Shown: positions 48,190-59,214 of the stretch, piece after piece
How positions within the stretch are numbered: position 1 is the stretch's first letter
How the letters are laid out: each line of letters begins with the position of its first letter
Source of the DNA: Spinacia oleracea
Lineage: Eukaryota; Streptophyta; Magnoliopsida; Caryophyllales; Amaranthaceae
Assembly: GCF_020520425.1 (NCBI RefSeq)
Contig: NC_079491.1
Coordinates: forward strand, 28,387,449 to 28,451,448
Direction of reading: 5' to 3'
DNA length: 64,000 nt
Made by a program: the position numbers and the translations under genes
The notes under the pieces: generated by a model
Told to the model about the DNA's origin: nothing
What the model saw: only the letters and a program-made list of their open reading frames with translations
Databases searched by the model: none

Positions 48190-51100
48190 TCAAAGCCATT
48201 CTCCAATATGCTTGATTCCCATAGCTGCAGTGTGCGAGTTGTGCTTCGCCTGCGCCAGAGGTTTAGTTAATGGATCTGATATGTTGTCATCAGTTCCAAT
48301 TTTGCTTATCTCGACTTCTTTTCTTTCAACGAACTCTCGTAGAAGATGAAATCTACGAAGTACATGCTTGACTCTCTGGTGGTGTCTAGGCTCTTTTGCC
48401 TGTGCAATAGCTCCGTTATTATCATAATACAGGGCTATTGGTCCTTTAATGGAGGGGACTACACCAAGTTCTCCTATGAACTTCCTTAGCCATATAGCTT
48501 CCTTTGCTGCTTCATGTGCAGCAATGTACTCCGCTTCAGTTGTAGAATCCGCAATGGTGCTTTGCTTAGCACTTTTCCAGCTTACTGCTCCTCCGTTGAG
48601 GCAGAAGACAAACCCAGACTGTGATCTAAAATCATCTTTGTCGGTTTGGAAACTTGCGTCCGTATAGCCTTTAACAATTAATTCATCATCTCCACCATAG
48701 ACCAGGAAGTCATCTTTGTGCCTTTTCAGGTACTTCAGAATATTCTTGGCAGCAGTCCAATGCGCCTCTCCTGGGTCTGACTGGTATCTGCTCGTAGCAC
48801 TGAGTGCGTACGCAACATCTGGGCGTGTACATATCATAGCATACATTATTGAACCAATCAATGATGCATATGGAATCCCATTCATTCGTCTACGCTCATC
48901 AAGTGTTTTTGGGCACTGAGTCTTGCTTAGAGTCATTCCATGAGACATGGGTAGGTAGCCTCGCTTGGAGTCCGCCATCTTGAACCTATCAAGCACCTTA
49001 TTGATATAAGTGCTTTGACTAAGTCCAATCATCTTTTTAGATCTATCTCTGTAAATCTTGATGCCCAATATGTACTGTGCTTCTCCTAGATCCTTCATCG
49101 AAAAACATTTCCCAAGCCAAATCTTGACAGAGTTCAACATAGGAATGTCATTTCCGATAAGCAATATGTCGTCGACATATAATACTAGGAAAGCAATTTT
49201 GCTCCCACTGACCTTCTTGTATACACAAGATTCGTCCGCGTTCTTGATGAAACCAAAGTCACTGACTGCTTCATCAAAACGTATATTCCAGCTCCTGGAT
49301 GCCTGCTTCAATCCGTAGATTGACTTCTTTAGCTTGCATACCTTTTTAGCATTCTTTGGATCCTCAAAACCTTCAGGCTGTGTCATAAACACAGTTTCTG
49401 TTAAAACGCCGTTTAAGAAAGCAGTTTTGACATCCATCTGCCATATTTCGTAATCGTAATATGCAGCGATTGCTAACATTATTCGAATAGACTTTAGCAT
49501 TGCAACTGGTGAAAAGGTTTCATCGTAATCCACACCGTGGACTTGCCTGTAACCTTTTGCGACCAATCTAGCTTTGAAAACTTCAAGTTTCCCATCCTTG
49601 TCCTTTTTCAGTTTGAAAACCCATTTGCTTCCAATGGCTTGGTAGCCATCTGGCAAATCGACCAAATCCCATACTTGGTTTTCAGACATGGAGTCTAATT
49701 CAGATTGCATGGCTTCTTGCCACTGCTTGGAGCTAGGGCTCGTCATAGCTTGCTTGTAAGTCGCAGGTTCATCACTTTCAAGTAATAGAACGTCATAGCT
49801 CTCGTTCGTCAAAATACCTAAGTACCTTTCCGGTTGAGATCTATATCTTTGCGATCCACGCGGGGTAACATTTCTAGATTGACCATGATTCTCACCAGAT
49901 TCTTCTAAAGATCTCTGAGTTTCATCCTGAATGTCATCTTGAGCATTCTCTAGAGTTTGTTGTTCGACTCGAATTTCTTCGAGGTCTACTTTTCTCCCAC
50001 TTGTCATTTTGGAAATGTGATCCTTCTCCAAAAAGACACCATCTCGAGCAACAAACACTTTGTTCTCAGATGTATTGTAGAAGTAATACCCCCTTGTTTC
50101 CTTTGGATAGCCCACAAGGATACATTTGTCAGATTTTGGATGAAGTTTGTCTGAAATTAATCGTTTGACGTATACTTCACATCCCCAAATCTTAAGAAAA
50201 GACACATTTGGAGGCTTTCCAAACCATAATTCGTATGGAGTCTTTTCGACAGCTTTAGACGGAGCTCTATTTATAGTGAGTGCAGCTGTATTTAGTGCAT
50301 GTCCCCAAAATTCTAATGGAAGTTCGGCCTGACCCATCATTGACCTGACCATGTCTAGCAAGGTTCTGTTCCTCCGTTCCGACACACCGTTCCATTGTGG
50401 TGTTCCAGGAGGAGTCAATTCTGATAGAATTCCACATTCTTTCAGATGGTCATCAAATTCATAGCTCAGATATTCACCGCCTCTATCAGACCGCAGTGCT
50501 TTAATCTTCTTGCCTAATTGATTCTCTACTTCACTCTGAAATTCCTTGAATTTGTCAAAGGATTCAGACTTATGCTTCATTAGGTAGACATAACCATACC
50601 TACTGAAGTCATCAGTGAAAGTGATAAAGTAGCTGAAACCACCTCTAGCATTTGTACTCATTGGTCCACATACATCTGTATGGATTAAACCCAATAGTTC
50701 ATTTGCTCTTTCTCCAACTTTAGAGAAAGGTTGCTTTGTCATTTTGCCAAGTAAACATGATTCGCATTTACCATAATCCTCTAAGTCAAATGGCTCTAGA
50801 ATTCCTCCCTTTTGAAGTCTTTCTAAGCGTTTCAAGTTTATATGACCTAATCGACAATGCCACAGATAGGTGAGATCTGAATCATCCTTTTTGGCCTTTT
50901 TGGTATTTATGTTATATACTTGTTTGTCGTGATCTAATAAATAAAGTCCATTGACTAATCTAGCAGATCCATAAAACATCTCTTTAAAATAAAACGAACA
51001 ACTATTGTCTTTTATTAAAAAGGAAAATCCCTTAGCATCTAAGCAAGAAACTGAAATGATGTTTTTAGTAAGACTTGGAACATGGAAACATTCTTCCAGT

Positions 51101-52176
51101 TCCAAAACTAGCCCGGAGGGCAACGACAAATAGTAAGTTCCTACGGCTAATGCAGCAATCCGTGCTCCATTTCCCACTCGTAGGTCGACTTCACCCTTGC
51201 TTAACTTTCTACTTCTTCTTAGTCCCTGTGGATTGGAACATAAGTGTGAGCCACAACCTGTATCTAATACCCAAGAAGTTGAATTAGCAAGTATACAGTC
51301 TATAACGAAAATACCTGAAGATGGAACGACTGTTCCGTTCTTCTGATCTTCCTTTAGCTTTGGACATTCTCTTTTGTAATGGCCTATTCCATCACAATAA
51401 AGACAGCTTGATGTGGACTTGTCCTGCTTTGATTTAGCATTGCCCTTGGACTTTCCACCTTTCTTGAATGGTCTCTTTCTAGCCTTGAGTAAATCTTTGG
51501 CTTCACAGTCCAGTACTATTTCAGCCTTTCTGACAAGGTGAATAAATTCTGCAACTGTTTCTTCTCTTGGTTCACTTAGGTATAGTTGCTTGAAGCGACC
51601 AAACCCACTGTGTAGTGAATTGAGCAAGATAGAGACTGCCATCCTTTCGCTTATTGGTGTTCCTAGTAGACTTAGGCGATCAAAGTATGAACGCATAAGA
51701 TCCACATGGAACCTCAGTGGGACGCCTACCCTCTGTTTTGTGCGAAGGAGCTGAACATGTGTTTCTTGGACTTCCATCCTATAACACCTGTTGGGAGAAC
51801 TAACCTTTAGACCAGACATTGATTCAATCAACTCATGGACGTTCAGGTCCCTGTCCTCCGTGCTTCCACGACAGATATCCCTCAGATTCTTGATGAGCGT
51901 AAAAGGTTCATAGGCTACAAACCTTTTAGCCCAATCATCAGGGATATTGTTCAGCATGAGACTCATAACCTTTTTGAGATCCGCATCCCAGGCGTAAAAT
52001 CTCTCAGGGGTCATGTCTCTGGCATAGTAGCTTGGCATGGGATGAGACAGTACATACTCAAGTCGATTGAGTTTGACTATTTCAACTAGCTTAGCTTCCC
52101 ATTCAAGAAAATTTGCCAGGTTCAGCTTGACCATAAGCTCAGAACCCATGATGATGTTTTGATTGTTGTTTGCCAT
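48190..52176 (-). CDS. Copia gag-pol polyprotein
   Basis: Single frame of about 1,328 residues, cleaved by its own protease to make virus-like-particle coat and replication enzymes. In order: gag (NFLEWEAKLVEI; LLNSLHSGFGRFKQL), zinc knuckle CLYCDGIGHYKRECP (CX2CX4HX4C), aspartic protease WVLDTGCGSHLC, pre-integrase WHCRLGHINLKRL, integrase with TDVCGPM, LRSDRGGEYLS and NGVSERRNRTLLDM (DDE residues), reverse transcriptase with QMDVKTAFLNG and LYVDDILLIGN, and RNase H with GYTDASFQTD, STTEAEYIAA and SDPLTKPLAQAKH. No stop or frameshift was seen. I start at 52176 (MANNNQN), 14 codons after the first ATG (52218), because the preceding residues are hydrophobic and atypical for gag. Confidence 0.96.
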   Translation of the reverse strand: MANNNQNIIMGSELMVKLNLANFLEWEAKLVEIVKLNRLEYVLSHPMPSYYARDMTPERFYAWDADLKKVMSLMLNNIPDDWAKRFVAYEPFTLIKNLRDICRGSTEDRDLNVHELIESMSGLKVSSPNRCYRMEVQETHVQLLRTKQRVGVPLRFHVDLMRSYFDRLSLLGTPISERMAVSILLNSLHSGFGRFKQLYLSEPREETVAEFIHLVRKAEIVLDCEAKDLLKARKRPFKKGGKSKGNAKSKQDKSTSSCLYCDGIGHYKRECPKLKEDQKNGTVVPSSGIFVIDCILANSTSWVLDTGCGSHLCSNPQGLRRSRKLSKGEVDLRVGNGARIAALAVGTYYLSLPSGLVLELEECFHVPSLTKNIISVSCLDAKGFSFLIKDNSCSFYFKEMFYGSARLVNGLYLLDHDKQVYNINTKKAKKDDSDLTYLWHCRLGHINLKRLERLQKGGILEPFDLEDYGKCESCLLGKMTKQPFSKVGERANELLGLIHTDVCGPMSTNARGGFSYFITFTDDFSRYGYVYLMKHKSESFDKFKEFQSEVENQLGKKIKALRSDRGGEYLSYEFDDHLKECGILSELTPPGTPQWNGVSERRNRTLLDMVRSMMGQAELPLEFWGHALNTAALTINRAPSKAVEKTPYELWFGKPPNVSFLKIWGCEVYVKRLISDKLHPKSDKCILVGYPKETRGYYFYNTSENKVFVARDGVFLEKDHISKMTSGRKVDLEEIRVEQQTLENAQDDIQDETQRSLEESGENHGQSRNVTPRGSQRYRSQPERYLGILTNESYDVLLLESDEPATYKQAMTSPSSKQWQEAMQSELDSMSENQVWDLVDLPDGYQAIGSKWVFKLKKDKDGKLEVFKARLVAKGYRQVHGVDYDETFSPVAMLKSIRIMLAIAAYYDYEIWQMDVKTAFLNGVLTETVFMTQPEGFEDPKNAKKVCKLKKSIYGLKQASRSWNIRFDEAVSDFGFIKNADESCVYKKVSGSKIAFLVLYVDDILLIGNDIPMLNSVKIWLGKCFSMKDLGEAQYILGIKIYRDRSKKMIGLSQSTYINKVLDRFKMADSKRGYLPMSHGMTLSKTQCPKTLDERRRMNGIPYASLIGSIMYAMICTRPDVAYALSATSRYQSDPGEAHWTAAKNILKYLKRHKDDFLVYGGDDELIVKGYTDASFQTDKDDFRSQSGFVFCLNGGAVSWKSAKQSTIADSTTEAEYIAAHEAAKEAIWLRKFIGELGVVPSIKGPIALYYDNNGAIAQAKEPRHHQRVKHVLRRFHLLREFVERKEVEISKIGTDDNISDPLTKPLAQAKHNSHTAAMGIKHIGEWL

Positions 52177-52218
52177 ATTAAAACTACAATTGAAAAGAAT
52201 AAACAAATAAATAACCAT

Positions 52219-53620
52219 TCACAGTTTCTCTTAATAAACTTAAATTCTAGCATACATGCATAATTCAATGTTTATTAAGCATTTTATTCAAATTATGTGT
52301 TCCGGCAGGTGTGAATAAAATGATTCCAAGATCCTAAAATCATTGAAGAACTAAGCACAGTTTGTCGACTTAATCCTAGAACATCTTAGGTAAGCAAAAG
52401 CCTTTTGCTAATAGTCTAGAAACTATTCTTGGTTGATAGGTACGTCTAAGAACTTATTAGGTAAACCTATCGAATTTGCCACGACATAAAAGGACTCCTT
52501 ACTTATATCGTTGAGTTTCACCAAAACTAACATGTACTCACAATTATTTGTGTACCTTGCCCCTTTAGGACCAATAAGTAACACCTCGCTGAGCGAAAAC
52601 TATTACTAGATTGATGTAAAGGATATCCAAGCAAGTGTATATTTTGGCATGGCACCTTTTAACTCAATTTTTAAGTTTGGAACTTAAGGCTCTTACTATG
52701 TTGGTTAGATTTTAAGTGAACTAAAATCCTTAATCATGCAACATAATCAAGCTTTTGATCTCATGCATTTTAAGACATATTTAAAACAATAAATAACTTA
52801 AAACATGCATAAGATAAATGTGATCTAGTATGGCCCGACTTCATCTTGAAGCTTTGACTTCAAAGTCCGTCTTGAAAATCTCCGTGGGAGGCACCATTTT
52901 CTTCAAATAGGATAAGTTATAACTAATTACAACTATTTGATGGTACGCAGACCATATTTGAATTGAAAAATAACTTTGGTACTTTAGACCAATTACATTC
53001 AAATTAATGGTACGCAGACCATATTTTCTATCCTATTTGGGCCATACTAGTCACTTCATAACCTGCAAAACAGTACATATACAATATATACCATTCACCC
53101 ATTCATTATCATGAATGGCCCACATAGCTGGTTAGTAAAACACATTATGCATCACGTAAACATTTGCAGCAATTAATCAAGGGCACCAATAATCTACCAA
53201 TTATTCAGTCCTTATTAATTCTAATCAAGTTGTTTTAACCTTAAGGATTTGTAGACCTAATCAAGAGTTTATGACTAAAATACGCTCCCACTTAAACCAA
53301 TAAATTCATATGCTTTACTAATTTTTAAACATAAAAATGTATTTCTAGTCTAACCGGAAACATACAAATTTAATTAAAATTTAAAGCTCATATCAATTTA
53401 TAATTGAATCCAAAGAGTTTAATTTAATTTCAGTCGTATTTAAATTAATTCATGATTTTAATTTTAGTAAAATAATTAGAATAAATAACATTTATTATAA
53501 TTACAATATTCAAAATTAAAATCCAAGAAAATAATTTAAATTATTAATTTTAAAATTAATTAAAATTACGTGAACTGAAATTTTTAAATTAAACATTCAA
53601 AACGATCTTTAATCGTAACG
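52219..53620 (-). other. Copia leader, A/T-rich part
   Basis: Non-coding leader between gag and the GC-rich island. Its gag-proximal part resembles the decayed copy at 34790-35300, so it is conserved across the lineage. Confidence 0.65.
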
Positions 53621-54240
53621 CAAACACCCTACGCGTTGCACGCCCATGGGCCGCACGCACACAGCCATTGCTGGCCATGTGCGCGCAGCCCATGCGCTCG
53701 TCGCATAGCTGCTGCATCCCCATCGCAAGCCTCCGCACGCATTGGTGCTCGCTGCGCGCGCCAGCGCTCATCGCACGCGAGCTATCGCTCGCAGTGCGCG
53801 CGCGACATCGCTCGCTGGGCGCGCGACATCGCTCGCTGGGCGCGCGACATCGCTCGCTGGGCGGGCGACATCGCTCGCTGTGCGCGCGAGCAATGCTGGC
53901 TGTGCGCGCGAGTCCTCGCTCGTTGTGCGCGCGAGCAATGCTGGGCGCAGCGCTCGTGGCACGCGAGCTTGCGCTCGCTGCGCGCGAGGCTGCGCGCTCT
54001 TGTGCGAGGCAGCGCGCATTGTGGCGCAGCTCGCTTGCTGCCCACACGCGACTGCCTTGGCTCGCCCTTCGCCCATGCCCATTCGTCCATTGCTCGTGGC
54101 ACACGACACAAGGCAGGGCTGCTGCCTTGTGCTCGTGCACTACGCCCTTGCTCATTGCATTCGTGCCGCACGGGCGACGAGCTCCCTTGCTCGTCGTCGC
54201 ATGCCCGCATTATACAACACCCCTTAAGGGTAACACGAAG
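53621..54240 (-). repeat. GC-rich island in the Copia leader, with 21-bp tandem repeats
   Basis: 620 bp of GCGC/CTCGCTG words in an otherwise A/T-rich leader. A 21-bp unit containing GCGACATCGCTCGCTGG repeats four times, with CGACATCG at 53803, 53824, 53845 and 53866. Open frames on both strands (up to 218 codons, Ala/Arg/Ser-rich) come from the composition and the lack of A/T stop codons; I do not call them genes. Confidence 0.85.
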
Positions 54241-54974
54241 CGTCCATTACTTCGTGCGTGCAAGTTTTATGAACGAATCGCATAAAATTTAAAATTAATG
54301 ACAAATTAATAAATAATATTAATTTCATAATTTTAGGGCGAAAAATCGAAAATTTATTATCCAATTGATTTCCGATTGTTATGGATTCAAGTCTAGGTCA
54401 TAAAAATTTAAAATTTATCATAAATTTACAATTTTTATGGTGGTTTTTAATCATAGGTTTCTAATTAAATTACAATTAATTATGAAAATCAAATTAATTC
54501 TAATTTATTCTAATTTTCAACAAATTAATCATAATTACAAATTAGATTGCATAATTAACAAGACTAGGCATTCAAACTTGTTAAACATATGCAGTAGGTC
54601 AATCAAAAATTCAAGATTTATCAACAAGAATCGCAAATATTTAATTTAACATCTTAAATTTACGAAATTTTGCATTCGAAAAACTAAAACCTTCGAAAAG
54701 TCATAGTTAGGCTTCGAATTTGAGAATTCTGGGTTCGGCAGAAAAATATTATTTTTGTCAAAATTTTAGAATGCCTTTTACATGCGGAATTGACACAAAA
54801 ATCACTCAATTCGGATGAGTAACGAAGAAACTGCCGAAAAACTGCGTACGTATAATTAAATAAACGCAATTTGCAATTAATTAACAATTACGAAAATTAA
54901 TCACCCCTTTTAATTCTTGCAAATTTGTAATATTTAACCATGTTCATGCAATTTAGATTATGAAAATAATAAGG
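54241..54974 (-). other. Copia leader near the primer-binding site
   Basis: A/T-rich, non-coding, no recognised feature; expected to hold packaging signals. Confidence 0.45.
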
Positions 54975-54988
54975 GGCTCGTGATACCA
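54975..54988 (-). other. Primer-binding site (initiator-Met tRNA type)
   Basis: Minus strand TGGTATCACGAGCC, one base after the 5' LTR end CCTAACA. This is the usual plant Copia site for priming minus-strand DNA. Confidence 0.92.
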
Positions 54989-54989
54989 C

Positions 54990-56401
54990 TGTTAGGTTAT
55001 GATACATATGACATTACATAGATCATGCGGAAACAACCATTAACCCAGGACAACATATTATTTACACATAATCATATAGCATAATTTAGATGCATACTCT
55101 TTGTTGCGTGCCCTCCCTAGCTGCGCCCGAACCGAACAAGAACAAGTCTTTAGGACTCCAAGTGTCGTCCCTCCGTAGATAGTCCACAGCACGTCCGGAT
55201 CCGCCTTAAGATTGACCAACTAGAATCGCCCTTAAGGTACTAGAAAATTTCGGCACTTTTATGAGCAAGATGTGTGTTTTAATTTTCTCTCAAAAAACTC
55301 ACTTTTGAATACTTTGAAACTTCTTATAAATTGTGAGCCCTAGCCTCATATTTATAGGGGTATGGAAAGGGAATCGAAATCCTATTCAGATACAAATTAA
55401 TTAAACCTAGAATCCTACAAGAACTCTAATTTAATTAATTTATCAAATAGAATTAGGAATTTAATCATTAACCGAACTCTGCATGTTTTAGGAAACGTGC
55501 ACGAACACAAACACTTGCACACACACGCACGGCAGCCACGATGGGCCCCATGCGTGCGCGCGAGCAGCAGCCCACGCAGCGACCGCGCGCGCTGCGCGCT
55601 GCGCGTGCTGTGCGCGCTGTGCGCGCTGCGCAGCCTGCTGGGCCTGGCCTTGCGCTGGGCCTGGCGTGGCTGTTTGTGCGGCGCGCTTGGCTTGCTAGGC
55701 GATGGCCTGGCTTCGTGCTGGGCCTCGTCCGGCAGGCCTCGTCCGATGCTTATTCGTACGATGCGCTTCCTATTAAATTTTCCGATTCCGGAATTCATTT
55801 CCGATACGAACAATATTTAATATTTCCGATTCCGGAATTAATTTCCGTTTCGAACAAATATTTAATATTTCCGTTTCCGGAATTATTTTCCGATTCCGGT
55901 AATATTTCCGATTCTGACAATATTTCCGTTTCCGGCAATATTTCCGATTCTGGCAATATTTCCATTTCCGATAATATTTTCCGATACGTACCATGTTTCC
56001 GTTTCCGGCAACATCTACGACTTGGATAATATTTATATTTCCGATACGATCCATATTTCCGTTTCCGGCAATATCATCGTTTCCGGAGTATTCATTTCTT
56101 GCCTGTGACGATCTTAGCTCCCACTGAAACCAAGATCCGTCGGTTCCGAATATTCATAGATGGAGTATTTAATGCCATTAAATACTTGATCCGTTTACGT
56201 ACTATTTGTGTGACCCTACGGGTTCAGTCAAGAGTAAGCTGTGGATTAATATCATTAATTCCACTTGAACTGAAGCGGCCTCTAGCTAGGCATTCAGCTC
56301 ACTTGATCTCACTGAATTATTAACTTGTTAATTAATACTGAACCGCATTTATTAGACTTAACATAGAATGCATACTTGGACCAAGGGCATTATTTCCTTC
56401 A
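54990..56401 (-). repeat. 5' LTR of the Copia element
   Basis: About 1,412 bp with proper ends (plus TGTTAGG...TTCCTTCA). It matches 45923-47325 almost base for base. The differences seen are a 9-bp longer GCGTGCTGTGC stretch near 55605, CTAGGCG versus CTGGGCG, TTCCTATT versus TTCCGATT, and GCGACC versus GCGCCC. Transcription should start in this LTR. Confidence 0.93.
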
Positions 56402-58741
56402 ACGATAGGGGTGAGAATTCTCGTGCTGAGATCGTGCTTCGGTGGAGGTGTTCGCCTCTCTCTTGGCTTGTTTGTGACCGACCTTTTTCCTTTTCTTTGT
56501 GCAGCATTTGGTGAGGCCGCTCTTGATCCCGAGGTGTTGGGATACAAGTTGGAAGGTGGGGAGATTCTTTCTAACTGCCCTCCTTACGATTTCAAGGCTA
56601 GCAACCCTCGGCAACCGAGGTTAGAGAACGCCCGATTTTCGGATCACGCCTTGGCCCATATCGACGACGTTCGAGCCGATCCTTGGTCTGCTGATCGTCC
56701 TGGTGAAGCGGTTCCGAGACTGACTGTTCTCCCTGAACTGGTAACTACTTCTGATCCGGTAAATTTCTTGTTGTTTGTTTGTGTGGTACTCCGCCTTTTT
56801 TCCGATGTGGGGGCTTATCTCGTTTTATCTTCGTATAGGGTCCCGAAACGACAGTTGCTGCCCCAGTTGTCTCATCTGCTTCGTCTCCTCCTTCCTTCGC
56901 TGTTCCCGAGGTGAGTGTCCACTTCTCGTTTTTCGTTCTTCTGCGGGTTTTCTTGCGTTCTTACTTTCCTGTGTTCTCCAGGCGTCGCAGAGGTTGAAAA
57001 AGCGGAAGTCTTCGGAGGACGAAGCTTCTCGAAAGGGGAAGTCGGCTGCTAAGGAGAAGTCTCCAAGGAGGAAGAAGAAGAAGTCTTCGAACTTCTCTAA
57101 GGTAACCTCCGGCCCCGAGGTTCTCGAATTTCTGAGCCAGCGAACTTTTTTGACTAAGGAGAGGATTCAACAGGTTGTTGCCTCGGATCCCAGTCTCGCT
57201 GAAGCAGGAGAGCGATATCTTGCTCGGCAAGAGAAGGAGATGGTTCTTCCTGAGAACTTGCGTCGCTTCATCCCTGTTCCGGGCCAGAAGTTGAAGAGCG
57301 TTGCTGTGTTGGTGCCAAATGAACAGGTGGACCAACCTTTGGCCGAGGAAGCTACCATTCCTTCGCCGCTGAAGCCTTTGGGGGTGATCGTTGAGGACAT
57401 CACCCTTGAAGTGGAGAGGGAGAAGGAAGATATTCCGACTGCTTCCGCCGAGGTGCATGCTTCTCAGGAGGCTGATGCAGTAGGTTTGGAGGAGGATCCG
57501 AAGACTCCTCCAAGGGTGCTCATGGATCTCACCGCCTCAGATGCGGCTGAGGATGTCCCTTCGGCGGCGGAGGGTGCTGAACATTCTTCAGCTCTGGTTT
57601 TTTCTGAAGGGGGTGCTTCGGAGGGGCGTGGTACGAAGCGGCGCCATGAGACCTTGGGCTCCACCTCTACCTCTGTTTTGGAGGGGTTGGTTCATGGCGA
57701 TCTGTGCTCCGAAGTTCCTTTAAAAAGGATTCCTTTGGAGGTTCGGGAGACTATGGCCCGCTACGCTCGCCCTGCTGTCTTGGGTGAAGATCCTGTTGCC
57801 CATGTGACCTCCATGATTGGCCCCGAGGCGGCCCATGAGAACTTGCTGCGCGGGGTTCCACAGTTTCGCATTCCCGGGGAAGTGTCGAACCATCCCACCA
57901 AGATGGCTCAGTACCATCTCAACGAGGTGATTTATACTTTGCTTATTTTTGCTTATTGCTTTTCCCTCTTTTTTTTTTGTCATCAGCTAAGTTCGTTTCC
58001 TCTTTTTAGGTCGCCTATTGGAGCTCTTTATCTGCTGTATGACAATCTCATGATGAGAGAAGGCTCCAAAGGTTCGAGGCACTCTATGCTCGGGACATTC
58101 CCAACCTTGACCAAAAGTTCAGTTTGGTCGTCTCCAAACTTGCGAAGGCAAGGGAGGAGGTTGCCGAATTCACCAAGGAAGGGGGGAATGCCCTGATGGA
58201 GATTGGAAAGGAGGTTGGCATTCTCGCTTTCCAAGTAGAGGAGGACGCTGAGAGGTACAAGGCCGAGTCGAAGAAGCATGCTGCTGAGAAGGCTGACCTG
58301 GAGAGCAAGCTCCAAGGTAAAGATACCACGATTGTCGGTCTTCGGGAGAGTAACACGAAGCTTCAGGCCTCTGTCGACCGAGTTCCTGTTCTCGAGGATG
58401 ACATCAGGCGTCTGAAGGAGCAGGTTCGTGACCTTGAGCAGAGGGGCTCCAATATGTACACTGTCGAGCAGTGTCAAGACATGTACTGGGAGGGGATCCT
58501 CGACTGCCGCAGGATGTTCGCCAAGAACATGCCTGATTTTAAGTGGGCAGAGAATGTGCCCAGATGGCTCGCAGCCGAGGACAACCAGGTGGAGTGCCAA
58601 GCTGACAGGGATGACGCTGCCAAAGCTCAGGAGGCAGCTGCTAAGGAGGCGCAAGCTCGGAAGGTTGCTTCGGAAGGTGACACCACTGCTGGTGGTGCTT
58701 CCCAAGCTACTCCTCAGGGGCCTGCTGGTGAAGTCCCTTAG

Positions 58742-59214
58742 GAACTCGGGCAGCCGTCTTCTTTAGAGTCGGTTGGCTCCAGTTGAAGGTCTCCGAACTT
58801 GTGCTTAACACTCTCCCCTTTTGCCTCGATTCTGCGTTGTACTTTAATAATTTCTTTTTTTGCTTTCCTAGTACTTCGGTACGCCGACATTTTGTCTGTT
58901 GGTAGCTGCCGATTTTAGCTCTTAGGTCATTTTGTTTTCAATTTTTGAGGGCTCCTCGGGCTGTGCCGAGCTTTAGTTGGTATGATTGTACTTGTCCCCC
59001 CCAAATATTGAATAAAAAATGACTTTGTTGTTTCGTATTTTACCGAAGCATCTGTTTTTTGCTTTTGAATCCACCATTTTGCTAAGTTGTTTCCTTGTTT
59101 GCGAGCTCTCCCAATCCGTAGATTTTCTAAGACTCGTTTCGAGCTTTGCTTAGGCTCTGCGGGTGGATTTGATAGCTTTAGACTTGTCTTTGATTACCTT
59201 GGAGTTTCATTTCC
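58742..59214. other. Spacer after the antisense gene
   Basis: Contains the presumed 3' UTR of the antisense gene, including AATAAAAAATG near 59010 as a possible poly(A) signal. No ORF recognised. Confidence 0.45.

Larger units (their letters stand above)
45923..56401 (-). mobile_element. Complete Copia retrotransposon, apparently intact and young
   Basis: 10,479 bp with a perfect 5-bp duplication ACGAT (45918-45922, 56402-56406). It has LTRs of about 1.4 kb, a primer-binding site, a long leader, one uninterrupted gag-pol frame and a polypurine tract. The two LTRs differ at only a handful of positions plus a 9-bp length difference in a GC-rich repeat. It is inserted in exon 1 of the gypsy antisense gene. 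The long LTRs suggest the Tork/Angela side of Copia, but the lineage was not verified. Confidence 0.96.
44935..58741 (+). pseudogene. Antisense ORF of the gypsy element, putative-gypsy-type domain plus coiled coil
   Basis: Multi-exon gene opposite to pol. Exons: 44935-45922 joined to 56407-56410 (split by the Copia element), 56505-56758, 56839-56910, 56982-57926, 58010-58741; introns are GT-AG and phases fit. The N part starts MAGGRWKRKF and contains YGLRFPLDPFVSRVLEEY and LAQLTPKSMRHI, like the Pfam putative gypsy-type transposon domain (Transposase_28). The middle is lysine-rich (KKRKSSEDEASRKGKSAAKE), possibly nuclear-targeting. The last exon is a long coiled coil (KAREEVAEFTKEGG... DLESKLQGKD). 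Defects: a frameshift near 45345-45360, TGA at 58040-58042 where Trp is expected, and the 10.5-kb insertion. Its function is unknown even in related elements. Confidence 0.8.

Noticed and set aside
53589..54292. ORFs up to 218 codons on both strands
   Set aside because: Product of the GC-rich tandem-repeat island in the Copia leader; Ala/Arg/Ser-rich translations in five frames at once cannot all be genes.
58084..58705. Minus-strand ORFs of 90-225 codons opposite the coiled-coil exon
   Set aside because: Shadows of the plus-strand antisense-gene exon, whose frame has coherent coiled-coil heptads and proper splice phase.
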